Assembly: GCA_964484385.1 (NCBI GenBank)
Contig: CAZAFV010000002.1
Location: forward strand, 38,480-102,479
Source of the DNA: Poriferisodalis sp964484385
GTDB taxonomy: Bacteria > Actinomycetota > Acidimicrobiia > Acidimicrobiales > Poriferisodalaceae
Direction of reading: 5' to 3'
Length of the DNA stretch: 64,000 nt
Shown here piece after piece: positions 7,675 to 19,315 of the stretch. The notes beneath the pieces are model-generated. The model saw only the letters and a list, made by a program, of their open reading frames with translations. It had not been told where the DNA came from and ran no database searches. Each line of letters starts with the position of its first letter. Within the stretch, counting starts at the first letter, position 1. Position numbers and translations under genes: made by a program.

Positions 7675-8865
7675 CTACAGACCCAGCGCTGACTTGAGGT
7701 CGTCAACGCGGTCGAGCCGCTCCCAGGGGAAGGTGTCGCCATTGGGCACACGGCCGAAGTGGCCGTAGGCGGCCGTGGTCTGATAGATCGGCTGGCGCAG
7801 ATTCAAATCGGCCAGCAGCGCCGCTGGCCGCAGGTCGAACACCTCGTTCACTGCCGCCGAGATGGCCTCCGGATCGACGTGGGCTGTGCCGAACGTCTCC
7901 ACCAGCACCGAGACCGGGTCGGCACGCCCGATGGCATAGGCCACCTGCATCTCGCAGCGATCTGCTGCCCCGGCCGCCACGAGATTCTTCGCGACCCAGC
8001 GTGCGCCGTACGCCGCCGACCGGTCGACCTTGGACGGGTCCTTGCCGCTGAATGCTCCGCCGCCGTGGCGGGCGTAGCCACCGTAGGTGTCGACGATGAT
8101 CTTGCGCCCGGTGAGGCCGGCATCGGCGACCGGCCCGCCGCTCACGAAGCTGCCGGACGGGTTCACGAGCAGCTCGAAGTCGTCGTCGGCGAAGGCAGCA
8201 GGCAGGGTGGGGCCGATGACGTGCTCGAGCAGGTCGGGGCGCATCATGCCCTCGATCTCGATTCCCTCCCTGTGCTGGGCAGAGACGACGACCGTGCGCA
8301 GCGCGACCGGTTCGCCGTCGCGGTACTCGAAGCTCACCTGCGTCTTGCCGTCGGGGCGCAGGTAGGGGATGCAGCCCGACCGGCGCGCCTCGGTGAGCTG
8401 CTCGGCCATGCGGTGAGCCACATGGATCGGCAGCGGCATGAATGCGTCGGTCTCACGGCAGGCATAGCCGAACATCATCCCCTGATCGCCGGCGCCTTGA
8501 TCAGGGATGTTGTCTTCGTGCGCGGCTGCTTCGCTGCTTCCGAAAACTCCCTTGGTGATCTCCGGGGACTGCTCGTCGAGAGCGATCATCACGCCGCACG
8601 TGTTGCCGTCGAACCCGAGTTCGCCATGGTCGTAGCCGATGCCGGTGATCGTGCTGCGCACCACCCGCGGGATATCCACGTAGGCCTCGGTGGACACCTC
8701 GCCCGCTACGACGACCAGGCCGGTGGTGACCAGCGTCTCCACCGCTACCCGGGCGTGATCGTCCTCGGCGATCAAGGCATCGAGGATGGCGTCGGAGATC
8801 TGGTCGGCCATCTTGTCGGGATGGCCCTCGGTCACCGATTCTGAGGTGAAGGTCCACTGGTTCAC
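7675..8865 (-). CDS. metK: S-adenosylmethionine synthetase
   Basis: Makes S-adenosylmethionine from methionine and ATP. The signatures are FTSESVTEGHPDK (N-terminal ATP/methionine site), GAGDQGMMFGYA (adenine-binding loop) and GGGAFSGKDPSKVDRS (phosphate loop). The 396-residue length is normal. GTG 8865 was chosen because GGGAG sits 6 nt upstream and it leaves four residues before the conserved FTSES; an ATG at 8886 is in frame but has no ribosome site. It lies between coaBC and priA, the usual actinobacterial order. A TAGCCT hexamer about 75 nt upstream may be its own promoter. Confidence 0.95.
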   Translation of the reverse strand: MNQWTFTSESVTEGHPDKMADQISDAILDALIAEDDHARVAVETLVTTGLVVVAGEVSTEAYVDIPRVVRSTITGIGYDHGELGFDGNTCGVMIALDEQSPEITKGVFGSSEAAAHEDNIPDQGAGDQGMMFGYACRETDAFMPLPIHVAHRMAEQLTEARRSGCIPYLRPDGKTQVSFEYRDGEPVALRTVVVSAQHREGIEIEGMMRPDLLEHVIGPTLPAAFADDDFELLVNPSGSFVSGGPVADAGLTGRKIIVDTYGGYARHGGGAFSGKDPSKVDRSAAYGARWVAKNLVAAGAADRCEMQVAYAIGRADPVSVLVETFGTAHVDPEAISAAVNEVFDLRPAALLADLNLRQPIYQTTAAYGHFGRVPNGDTFPWERLDRVDDLKSALGL

Positions 8866-8938
8866 CGTGGCTCCCGATTCGGTCATGTTCTGTCGGTCGT
8901 CTGGGCCTGTCGCTGCCGGTACTCCGAGCAGCGCGGCA

Positions 8939-8944
8939 AGGCTA
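8939..8944 (-). promoter_or_regulatory. Candidate -10 hexamer (TAGCCT) for metK
   Basis: TAGCCT on the minus strand lies in the 125-nt gap between coaBC and metK. The implied leader of under 75 nt is too short for a known SAM riboswitch, and none was recognised. No clear -35 was seen. Confidence 0.3.
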
Positions 8945-8990
8945 GACGAACGAGGTCGCGACGCAGCAGGGGGTGCGCCGGCGCAGAGAA

Positions 8991-10250
8991 CTAGTGGCGC
9001 AACTCGGCGACGGTGTCGAGGACGGCGTCGGCGACTTCGCGCTTGGAGCAGATCGGCAGCGGGCGCACGGTGCCGTCGGCCAGCAGGACGGTCACGATGT
9101 TGGTGTCGTGCGCGAAGCCAGCGCCGGCTGCCGAGACGTCGTTGGCCACCATGACATCGAGGTTCTTGCGAGCCAGTTTCTGAGCGGCGTTGTCAAGCAC
9201 ATCGGCCGTCTCGGCAGCGAAGCCCACCAGTACCTGGCCCGGCGGTTTTGCGGCCCCGAGACCGGCGAGGATGTCCGTGGTGTGCTCGAGCACGATGACC
9301 GGGGCTCCGGTGCTCGCGGCGGGGCTGCCTTTCTTGATCTTCTGGGGCGCAACGTCGGCCGGCCGGAAATCGGCCACTGCCGCCGCCATGATGATCACGT
9401 CGGCGCCTGCATGTGCCGCCACAGCGGCCTCCATCTCCGCAGCCGACTCCACTCGAACCTCGTGCACGCCTTCGGGCGGCGGGAGCGGGGCGCTCGTCAC
9501 CAGCGTCACTTCGGCACCGCGATCGCGGGCGGCAGTGGCAATGGCGTAGCCCTGCTTGCCCGATGACCGGTTGCCTATGAAGCGAACCGGATCGATGGCC
9601 TCGCGGGTGCCGCCGGCGCTGACGGTCACGCTGACGCCTGCGAAGTCGCGGCGTGGCGGCGTGGGCTCGTGGGCAGGGTCTCGTTCGGGCAGCGCAGCGA
9701 GCACCTCGCTGACGGCTTCGAAGATCGTGGCCGGCTCGGCAAGACGGCCGGTGCCGATGTCGCCGCCGGCGAGACGGCCGGCCTCAGGCACCACCATGTG
9801 CACGCCCCGGCCGGTGAGCACCTCGATGTTGTGCTGCACGGCAGGGTGCTCCCACATCTCGGTGTGCATGGCAGGGCAGACCACCACCGGTGCCCGCGTG
9901 GCGAGCAGCGTGGCGGTGAGCAGTCCGTCGGAGATACCGGCCGCGTAGCTGCCGATGACACGCGCAGTGGCGGGCGCCACGACCACCACATCGGCCGTCT
10001 GGCCCAGCGTGGTGTGCGGGATCGGGTCGTCCTCGCCGAAGATCGACGTCTGCACGCGCTCGCTGGCGAGGGCGTCGAAGGTGGCCCTGCCGACGAAACG
10101 CTGTGCGGCTGCGGTCATCACCGGCACGACGCGCGCGCCGGCGTCCATCATGAGTCGGCACAGGATCACTGCCTTGTACGCAGCGATGCCACCGCTGACG
10201 CCGAGCACCACGCGGCGCCCGGCGAACGGAGACGCCGCAGCGTCAGGCAA
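8991..10250 (-). CDS. coaBC: Bifunctional phosphopantothenoylcysteine decarboxylase/phosphopantothenate-cysteine ligase
   Basis: Two consecutive steps of coenzyme A synthesis in one polypeptide. The N-terminal flavoprotein (CoaC) domain has VLGVSGGIAAYKA, the active-site His in IPHTTLG, and PAMHTEMW where E. coli has PAMN. The C-terminal ligase (CoaB) domain has VTVSAGGTREAIDPVRFIGN and the conserved PQKIKKG lysines. TTG at 10250, one base after the rpoZ stop, was chosen; GAGG lies 6 nt upstream. A longer frame exists but only by reading through rpoZ out of frame. The resulting 419 residues fit the family. It is co-transcribed with rpoZ. Confidence 0.92.
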   Translation of the reverse strand: MPDAAASPFAGRRVVLGVSGGIAAYKAVILCRLMMDAGARVVPVMTAAAQRFVGRATFDALASERVQTSIFGEDDPIPHTTLGQTADVVVVAPATARVIGSYAAGISDGLLTATLLATRAPVVVCPAMHTEMWEHPAVQHNIEVLTGRGVHMVVPEAGRLAGGDIGTGRLAEPATIFEAVSEVLAALPERDPAHEPTPPRRDFAGVSVTVSAGGTREAIDPVRFIGNRSSGKQGYAIATAARDRGAEVTLVTSAPLPPPEGVHEVRVESAAEMEAAVAAHAGADVIIMAAAVADFRPADVAPQKIKKGSPAASTGAPVIVLEHTTDILAGLGAAKPPGQVLVGFAAETADVLDNAAQKLARKNLDVMVANDVSAAGAGFAHDTNIVTVLLADGTVRPLPICSKREVADAVLDTVAELRH

Positions 10251-10251
10251 A

Positions 10252-10590
10252 TCAGGCCTCGAGGTCGGGAACCACTTCGAGCATGGCTGCGTCAGCCTCC
10301 GCCGCGGCAAGCGCTTCGGCCTCCAGCCGTGCTCGCTCCTCGGGGTCGAACCGCTCGAACGTGATCTTGTCGGCGTCGATCTCCTCGAATGCGATCGACA
10401 AGGGCTTGCGGGCAACCGAGGCAACCTGCGGGGGCACAACCGAGCCGATGCCACCGTCGAGCTGGTTGTAGTACGAGTTGATCTGCCGCGAGCGCATGGC
10501 AGCGAGGCTCACCAGCGTGAACTTCGAGTCGACCTTGGAGAGCAGGTCTTCGAGCCCTGGGGTGATCATGGTGTCGGTTGACTCAGTCAT
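10252..10590 (-). CDS. rpoZ: DNA-directed RNA polymerase omega subunit
   Basis: Small RNA polymerase subunit that assists assembly of beta-prime. 112 residues with the conserved core GLEDLLSKVDSKFTLVSLAAMRSRQIN and the later KPLSIAFEEI segment typical of actinobacterial omega, followed by an acidic Ala/Glu-rich tail. The ATG at 10590 has no Shine-Dalgarno sequence and lies 10 nt after a TAGCCT hexamer. Its stop is one base from the coaBC start, indicating translational coupling. It is placed between gmk and coaBC as in Streptomyces and Mycobacterium. Confidence 0.93.
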   Translation of the reverse strand: MTESTDTMITPGLEDLLSKVDSKFTLVSLAAMRSRQINSYYNQLDGGIGSVVPPQVASVARKPLSIAFEEIDADKITFERFDPEERARLEAEALAAAEADAAMLEVVPDLEA

Positions 10591-10600
10591 CGCGAGACGC

Positions 10601-10606
10601 AGGCTA
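10601..10606 (-). promoter_or_regulatory. Candidate -10 hexamer (TAGCCT) before rpoZ
   Basis: TAGCCT on the minus strand ends 10 nt before the rpoZ ATG and overlaps the end of gmk. It would give a transcript with almost no leader. The spacing is at the long end for a leaderless start. Confidence 0.3.
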
Positions 10607-11251
10607 CCGGCGGGACCGGGTGCGCTCCACGAATGCGGCGATCTCCGACACGGTGCTCGAGATGTCCCGGTTCACGACGATGAGATCAGCCATCCGGTAG
10701 CCGACAGGCAGCTCCTCGTCGGCCTTGGCGAGCCGGCGTGCCACGTCTGCATCAGGGTCGCCCCGGCGTCGCATGCGTCGCTCCTGCTCGGCGCGGCTCG
10801 GCGGCAGCACCATGATCACCAGGGCGGCAGGATCACGGTTGCGCACCGACACAGCGCCCTGAACGTCGATTTCGAGCACCAGATCGCGGTCGAGATCGGG
10901 CGGCGGCATCGGGGTGCCGTAGCGGTATTCGAAGAAGTCGGCCCACTCCAGGAACCCGCCTGCTGAGATGCGTGCATCGAACTCCTCGGCCGTCACGAAC
11001 GTGTAGGCCTCGGCCGGCTCCCCCACCCGGCGAGGACGGGTTGTCCAGGATCGGCTCAGCAGCAGCGTGGGGTCTTGCGCCACCAATTCGGCCACGATCG
11101 TGCCCTTGCCGGCGCCGCCCGGCCCGCACACCACGTACAGGGTGATGCCCCAAGGCGCACTGCCGCTCGGTGCGCGCCCAAGCGCACTGCCGCTCGGTGC
11201 GCGCCCAGGCGCGCCATGACTCGCAGCGCCGCTGGGCGCCGGGTCGGTCAT
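10604..11251 (-). CDS. gmk: Guanylate kinase
   Basis: Phosphorylates GMP to GDP. The P-loop GPGGAGKGT is near residue 43. It is followed by the GMP-binding TTRPRRVGE and FLEWADFFEYRYGTP, the core EIDVQGAVSVR, and the lid Arg cluster RRMRRRGDPDADVARRL. The catalytic part matches the family; the first ~35 residues are a low-complexity Gly/Ala/Pro/Ser extension containing two copies of GRAPSGSA encoded by a 27-nt tandem repeat. It lies between mihF and rpoZ, as in other actinobacteria. Confidence 0.94.
   Translation of the reverse strand: MTDPAPSGAASHGAPGRAPSGSALGRAPSGSAPWGITLYVVCGPGGAGKGTIVAELVAQDPTLLLSRSWTTRPRRVGEPAEAYTFVTAEEFDARISAGGFLEWADFFEYRYGTPMPPPDLDRDLVLEIDVQGAVSVRNRDPAALVIMVLPPSRAEQERRMRRRGDPDADVARRLAKADEELPVGYRMADLIVVNRDISSTVSEIAAFVERTRSRR
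11155..11206. repeat. 27-nt in-frame tandem repeat in the gmk N-terminus
   Basis: A 25-base core is identical at 11155-11179 and 11182-11206, with a period of 27 nt (nine codons). It adds a repeated GRAPSGSA motif to the disordered leader of guanylate kinase. A partial third copy follows. Confidence 0.85.
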
Positions 11252-11261
11252 GCGACTGTCT

Positions 11262-11597
11262 TCACGCGCCTGAGGCGGAATCCTGTGCGAAATGCTCGCT
11301 CAAACGGCGCCGCTGCGTCTCGCCGAGACCTCGCAGTCGCCGGTTGTCGGCGATGCCAATCTCAGCCATCAGTCGGCGGGCCTTGACCTTGCCGAGACCG
11401 GGCATCGACTCCAAGGCAGCGAGTGCCTTGAGCTTGCCGACGTTCTCGACAGAGTCGGCTTCGGCCAGCAACTCGTCGAAGGTGAGCAGGCCCATCTTCA
11501 ACCGATGCTTGACGTTTGCGCGGACCTCGCGGGCCTCCTTGGCCTTGGCCAGCGCCTCGGCACGCTGCTCGTCACTCAGTTCAGGCAGCGGACTCAT
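11262..11597 (-). CDS. mihF: Actinobacterial integration host factor (mIHF/sIHF)
   Basis: Nucleoid-associated protein specific to actinobacteria, unrelated to the alpha/beta IHF of proteobacteria; it bends DNA and affects transcription and recombination. The 111-residue protein shows the conserved alpha-helical region LTFDELLAEADSVENVGKLKALAALESMPGLGKVKARRLM in parts, with the helix-two-turn-helix segment MPGLGKVKA and ELGIA-like IGIADNRRLRGLG. Its position between pyrF and gmk is the classic one. The ATG lacks a ribosome site but sits 8 nt after TACACT, consistent with a leaderless mRNA and its own promoter within the operon. Confidence 0.93.
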   Translation of the reverse strand: MSPLPELSDEQRAEALAKAKEAREVRANVKHRLKMGLLTFDELLAEADSVENVGKLKALAALESMPGLGKVKARRLMAEIGIADNRRLRGLGETQRRRLSEHFAQDSASGA

Positions 11598-11605
11598 TGA
11601 GGTGC

Positions 11606-11611
11606 AGTGTA
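11606..11611 (-). promoter_or_regulatory. -10 hexamer (TACACT) for leaderless mihF mRNA
   Basis: TACACT on the minus strand ends 8 nt before the mihF ATG at 11597, in the 64-nt gap after pyrF. No Shine-Dalgarno sequence is present. Confidence 0.45.
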
Positions 11612-11661
11612 GCTATGCGCCAGATAGGCCCTAGGGACACCGGGCTCGAATTCGACGCCGC

Positions 11662-12450
11662 TTACGGCGAGCCCAGAGCGGCAGCGACCTCGGCGACGAT
11701 GGCTGCCGCTGCTGCGTCCGGATCGGGCGCTGCGGTGACCGCACGGCCGATGACGAGCACGTCGGCGCCTGCCGCCAGCGCCGACGCCGGCGTGGCGACG
11801 CGGCGTTGATCGGCCGACGGCGCACCGGCAGGGCGAATGCCCGGGACCACCCGAAGCATCCCCGGCACCGTGTTGGTCACGACGGGAAGATCTGGTGCGG
11901 CGCACACGACGCCGCCACAGCCGGCTCGCTCGGCCAGCCGCGCTCGATCCATCAACACCTCCGACGGGGCGTCTGCGTCAGAGGTGAGCACGGTGACGCC
12001 GAGCGCGATCGGCGCGTCGGGGTCCGGGTCAGCGTCGGCAGTGCTCGAGGCGGCATCACCAGCGCCGCGGTGTGCGGTGGCCGCACCATCGCTCAAGCCA
12101 CGGGCGCCCGCGGCCAGCATCTCCGGCCCGCCCTGGGTGTGCAGGGTGAGCAGCCAGACTCCCAGCTCGCCCGCACAGCGAGCAGCGTGCTCCACCGTGT
12201 TCGGTATGTCGTGGAGCTTGAGATCCAAGAACACGCGACTTCCCGCCGACACGATGTCGCGGACGACCCCAGGACCCTCGGCGAGGAACAGCTCAAGACC
12301 GACTTTCATGACACCGAAGTCGGCCCCGAAACGCTCCACGAGCGCCATGGCAGCGGCCCGGTCTGGCACATCGAGCGCGAGAGCCAAGCGATCACGCACG
12401 GGGTCTCGCCCGAGCACCGATGCCGTTGCAGTAGCCGTTGGAGAGTTCAC
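11662..12450 (-). CDS. pyrF: Orotidine 5'-phosphate decarboxylase
   Basis: Last step of UMP synthesis. The active-site signature is VFLDLKLHDIPNTV, preceded by LALALDVPD and followed by GVTVLTS and GIRPAG. GTG at 12450 overlaps the pyrD stop (GTGA) and has GGGAG five nt upstream; the longer in-frame ATG at 12531 lies inside pyrD and was rejected. The protein is 262 residues and contains an extra Ala/Asp-rich linker of about 25 residues (around GAGDAASSTADADPDPDA) between the central strands. It ends the pyr operon and is followed by mihF. Confidence 0.93.
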   Translation of the reverse strand: MNSPTATATASVLGRDPVRDRLALALDVPDRAAAMALVERFGADFGVMKVGLELFLAEGPGVVRDIVSAGSRVFLDLKLHDIPNTVEHAARCAGELGVWLLTLHTQGGPEMLAAGARGLSDGAATAHRGAGDAASSTADADPDPDAPIALGVTVLTSDADAPSEVLMDRARLAERAGCGGVVCAAPDLPVVTNTVPGMLRVVPGIRPAGAPSADQRRVATPASALAAGADVLVIGRAVTAAPDPDAAAAAIVAEVAAALGSP

Positions 12451-13373
12451 GTGGTCTCCCGTGTGTCGCCTGCCGTCCGGTGGGCGCGTCCCGTCAGAGA
12501 GGCCGCGGTGCTGACACCGTGCCGCCCGCACCAGCGCCGCAGCTCGTCCAGCACTTTGCGAGGTGCCCGGGGGTCCCAGAACGACGCAGTTCCGACCTGG
12601 ACCGCACTGGCGCCTGCAGCCATGAGCTCCGCCGCATGCTCCCCTTTGGCCACGCCGCCGACGCCCACGATCGGCACGCCGCCGAGCGCCGCACGGACGT
12701 CGTAGATGGCCCTCACCGCAACCGGGCGGATGGCCGGGCCCGACAGCCCCCCGCCGCCGTTGCCGAGCGTCGGTTGCGCGGTGACCGGGTCAATCGACAT
12801 CCCGAAGACGGTGTTGACGAGCGTGAGGGCCTCGGCTCCGGCGCCCAAGGCAGCCTCGGCGATCTCGACGAGATCGGTGACGTTGGGGGTGAGCTTCGCC
12901 CATACGGGCACACCCGCAGCAGTCGAGGCGGCGATGGCATCAGCCGTGGCCGACGGATCGCACGCGAACATCTGGCCCCGCCCTTCGAGGTTCGGGCAGC
13001 TGACGTTCACCTCCAGCGCCGTGAGCCCGGCACCCGCGAGCGCCGCTGCGGCCGTGGCGTAGTCGGCGACCGTGCGGCCCCAGATGCTGACAACCACCCG
13101 GGCGCCCGTGCGGGCCAGGCGCGGCAGCTCGTGCTCGACCCATTCGGAGACTCCCGGATTCTGCAGCCCGACAGCGTTGAGCATCCCCGCCGCGGTGCCC
13201 ACTACCCGCGGTGCCGGGTTGCCGGCCCAGGGAAACGGCGAGAGCGACTTCGTCACGGTCGCCCCGAGCGATGCCAAGTCGAGGTACGAGCCGAGCTCGT
13301 TGCTGTAGCCGGCAGTGCCGGACGCCGTCATGACCGGGTTGGGCAGCTCCACGCTGCCGACTCGCACTGCCAT
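12447..13373 (-). CDS. pyrD: Dihydroorotate dehydrogenase, class 1B-like catalytic subunit
   Basis: Oxidises dihydroorotate to orotate with FMN. It has the class 1 catalytic-Cys motif NVSCPN and the class 1B-like stretches NPVMTASGTAGYSNE, GMSIDPVT, GGLSGPAIRP and VGTASFWDP. Class 1B enzymes normally pair with an iron-sulfur/FAD subunit PyrK; no pyrK is present in this operon. ATG 13373, 7 nt after GGAGG, was chosen over upstream starts that overlap carB. The 308-residue length fits class 1B. It lies between carB and pyrF. Confidence 0.93.
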   Translation of the reverse strand: MAVRVGSVELPNPVMTASGTAGYSNELGSYLDLASLGATVTKSLSPFPWAGNPAPRVVGTAAGMLNAVGLQNPGVSEWVEHELPRLARTGARVVVSIWGRTVADYATAAAALAGAGLTALEVNVSCPNLEGRGQMFACDPSATADAIAASTAAGVPVWAKLTPNVTDLVEIAEAALGAGAEALTLVNTVFGMSIDPVTAQPTLGNGGGGLSGPAIRPVAVRAIYDVRAALGGVPIVGVGGVAKGEHAAELMAAGASAVQVGTASFWDPRAPRKVLDELRRWCGRHGVSTAASLTGRAHRTAGDTRETT

Positions 13374-13410
13374 GTCCACGCCTCCGCCCCGGATGGCTCG
13401 GGGCAGCGAA

Positions 13411-16778
<3,368 letters not shown>

Positions 16779-16779
<1 letters not shown>

Positions 16780-17957
16780 CAGCGAGCCTTCCTGTGGCTG
16801 CCGCCGGCGCCGAGGCCGGCGCCGTTGGGGGTTCCGCCCCAGAACTGCGACATGAGGTCGGCGAAGCGGTCGAAGAGGTAGCGCGAATCGTGCGGGCCGG
16901 GGCTGGCCTCGGGGTGGTACTGCACGGCGAACGCGGGCAGGTCGCGGCAGGCGAAGCCTTCGAGCGATCCGTCGTTCAGGCACACGTGCGTCTCGTCCAC
17001 GCCGGGCACCGAGCCGGATTCGATGGCGAAGTTGTGGTTCTGGCTGGTGATCTCGACGCGGCCCGTGGACTCGTCGCGCACCGGCACGTTGCCCCCGTGG
17101 TGGCCGAAGGGCAGCTTGTAGGAGCGGCCGCCCAGTGCGAGGCCGAGCACCTGCTGGCCGAGGCAGATGCCGAAGATCGGCACCCGGTCGAGCAAATCGC
17201 CGAGCGCGCCGATGACGCTGCCCGCCATCTCGGGGTCGCCCGGGCCGTTGGAGAGGAACACGCCGTGGGGCTCGCGTGCAAGCACCTCGTCCGCGGTGGC
17301 GTGCGCCGGCACCACCTCGACTGTGGCGATGCGCCCGAGGTTGACAACGATGGCGCGCTTGATGCCCAGGTCGTAGGCCACCACTCGCCACGGCCCGTCA
17401 CCGGCGGAGTACGGCTCGGCAGTGGTGACCTCGCCGACGAGATCGCCGCCGGCGGTGCCGGGCTCAGCGCTGGCCGCGGCCGCGATGCGTTGCAGCGCCT
17501 CATCGTCGGGCGCAGGCCCGAACGCACCGGGCATCGCGCCGTGGTCGCGCACATGGCGTGTCAGGCGTCGCGTGTCCACGCCCGCGATGCCGACGATGCC
17601 GTGACGGGTGAGATAGGCGTCGAGATCGCTGTCGGAGCGCCAGTTGGAGCGGCGGCGGGCCAGGTCGCGGATGACGACGCCCCGGCAGAAGGGGCGGCGA
17701 GACTCGGCGTCGACGCCAGTGGTGCCGTAGTTGCCGATGTGGGGATAGGTGAACGCGATGATCTGGCCTGCGTAGGAGGGGTCGGTGATGACCTCCTGGT
17801 AGCCGGTCATCACGGTGTTGAACACGACCTCGCCCGATGCGATCCCACCCGAGGGGCCCAAGGGCGCGCCGATCATCTCGCCCTCGAATGTGGTGCCGTC
17901 GGCGAGCACGAGTGCGCCGGCAGTGGGAGCGGCGGGGTTGTCTGCGACTGGGGTCAT
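16779..17957 (-). CDS. carA: Carbamoyl phosphate synthetase small (glutaminase) subunit
   Basis: Class I glutamine amidotransferase that releases ammonia for CarB. The N-terminal domain shows GEVVFNTVMTGYQEVITDPSYA. The C-terminal glutaminase domain has the nucleophile Cys in FGICLGQQVLG and the His-Glu pair in YHPEASPGPHDS. ATG 17957 overlaps the pyrC stop by four bases (ATGA) and follows CAGGAAA at suitable spacing; the longer frame upstream is a shadow of pyrC. The length is 392 residues. Confidence 0.96.
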
Positions 17958-19315
17958 CGGGTGTTTCCTGCGGCGAGCGCAGCGACGGTACCGGCAGTGC
18001 TGCACGGCGCACCGTCGGCCACCACCAAGCGGCCAGCGACAACCGTTGCCGTCACCATCACGCTCATCTCGCGGCGGCGGTGGGGCGTGTTGCGAGCCAT
18101 CGAGACCGAGCCGCGCTCTGCCAGCGTCCAGGGTCGGCCGAGATCGATGACCACGAGGTTCGCCGGCCGGCCGGGCTCGATAGCTCCACCGCCGAGATGG
18201 GTTGCACTGGCCAGTTCGGCAGGTCGCCAGGCGAGCGCTTCCAACGCCGTCTCGACGCTGATGTCCTGGTGGCCCAGGACGAGTGCGGCACAGGTCTCCA
18301 GCGCCGCCACCCCGGGCGGTGCCTCGTCGAAGGGCAGGTCTTTCGCCTGCGGCGGTACCGGCGAGTGACCGCTGACCACCGCATCGATCGTGCGGTCGTT
18401 GATGCCGGCGATCAGCGCTTCCCGGTCCAGCGCCGTGCGGTAGGGCGGCTCGGCCCGCATGAGCGTGTCGTAGCCGTCGGTGTCGGCATCGATGAAGAGC
18501 AGGTGCTCGGTGGCAACCGACGCGGTCACGTCGATGTCCTCGGCCTTGGCGGCACGCACCAGCTCGACCGTGCGGGCGGCGCTGATCCGGTCGAGGTGCA
18601 GCCGGCCCCCGGTGAGTCTCGCGACACCGACCGCAGCGCCGGCTGACAGCTCTTCGGAAGTTGCCGGTTCCCCGGCCAGGCCCATGCGTGCCGACACTGC
18701 GCCTTCGGCCATGGCAGCAGTGCCGCCGAGATGGGCTGTGGCGGGGCGCACCGACACGGTCCCGCCCAGCGGCCCGGCGTACTGCAGGGCCCGGCGCAGG
18801 AGGCCGGTGTCGGCCAGCGGCCCCACATCGGTGAACCAGCGGACGCCGGCGTCGGCCAGTTCGGCCATCGGCGACAGGCGCTCCCCTGCCCGGCCGGCGG
18901 TGATCGTGGCAGCGGCGACGACGGCGCAGTGCCCGCCGGCTGCGTTGCGGCGCAGCTCGGCGAGCTGGCCCAGCCGATCGAGCGGCGGGTCGGTGTCGGG
19001 CTGTGCGAGCAGTGCCGTGAAGCCGCCGAGCGCGGCGGCCGCAGTGGCGCTGGCGACGGTCTCGGCCTCCTCGTTGCCGGGCTCGCCGAGGCGGCTGAAC
19101 AGGTCGACCAGTCCGGAGGCGATCATGCACCCGGTCGCATCGATGACATGAGCCGAACCGTTGCGGCTCGTGCCGGGAGGATCAACAGAGGCGATCCGGC
19201 CGTCGAGCACGGTGATGTCTGCATGCCGCCGACCGGCGCGCTCGACGATCTCGCCGCCTGCCAGAAGCAACGGCTCACCTGCGGCCGGCAGCTGCTGCTC
19301 CGTCATCTCAGACAC
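17954..19315 (-). CDS. pyrC: Dihydroorotase homologue lacking metal ligands (probable non-catalytic pseudo-dihydroorotase)
   Basis: By position and overall sequence this is the type I dihydroorotase of the operon (453 residues, amidohydrolase fold, GLET-like ALETCAALVLG, C-terminal NLVVIDL). The catalytic residues are gone. The HxH motif of family enzymes (DxHxHxREPG) reads DLFSRLGEPG at residues 71-80. The His ligand in the 'CH(V/L)S' strand is LDRIS (241-245). The 'TPHH' loop is ATEH (268-271). The 'TDHAPH' Asp/His motif is SGHSPV (315-320). The lysine/His stretch around 187-197 is VSVRPATAHLG. Inactive homologues (PyrC') are known to stabilise PyrB in some bacteria. An active dihydroorotase would be needed elsewhere in the genome. 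Confidence 0.85.
   Translation of the reverse strand: MSEMTEQQLPAAGEPLLLAGGEIVERAGRRHADITVLDGRIASVDPPGTSRNGSAHVIDATGCMIASGLVDLFSRLGEPGNEEAETVASATAAAALGGFTALLAQPDTDPPLDRLGQLAELRRNAAGGHCAVVAAATITAGRAGERLSPMAELADAGVRWFTDVGPLADTGLLRRALQYAGPLGGTVSVRPATAHLGGTAAMAEGAVSARMGLAGEPATSEELSAGAAVGVARLTGGRLHLDRISAARTVELVRAAKAEDIDVTASVATEHLLFIDADTDGYDTLMRAEPPYRTALDREALIAGINDRTIDAVVSGHSPVPPQAKDLPFDEAPPGVAALETCAALVLGHQDISVETALEALAWRPAELASATHLGGGAIEPGRPANLVVIDLGRPWTLAERGSVSMARNTPHRRREMSVMVTATVVAGRLVVADGAPCSTAGTVAALAAGNTR

Noticed and set aside
8866..8990. SAM riboswitch upstream of metK
   Set aside because: The gap is 125 nt with a candidate -10 inside it, leaving a leader too short, and no SAM-box pattern was seen.
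16794..18368. 524-residue plus-strand open frame opposite carA and pyrC
   Set aside because: Shadow of conserved genes in a GC-rich genome; no recognisable motifs.
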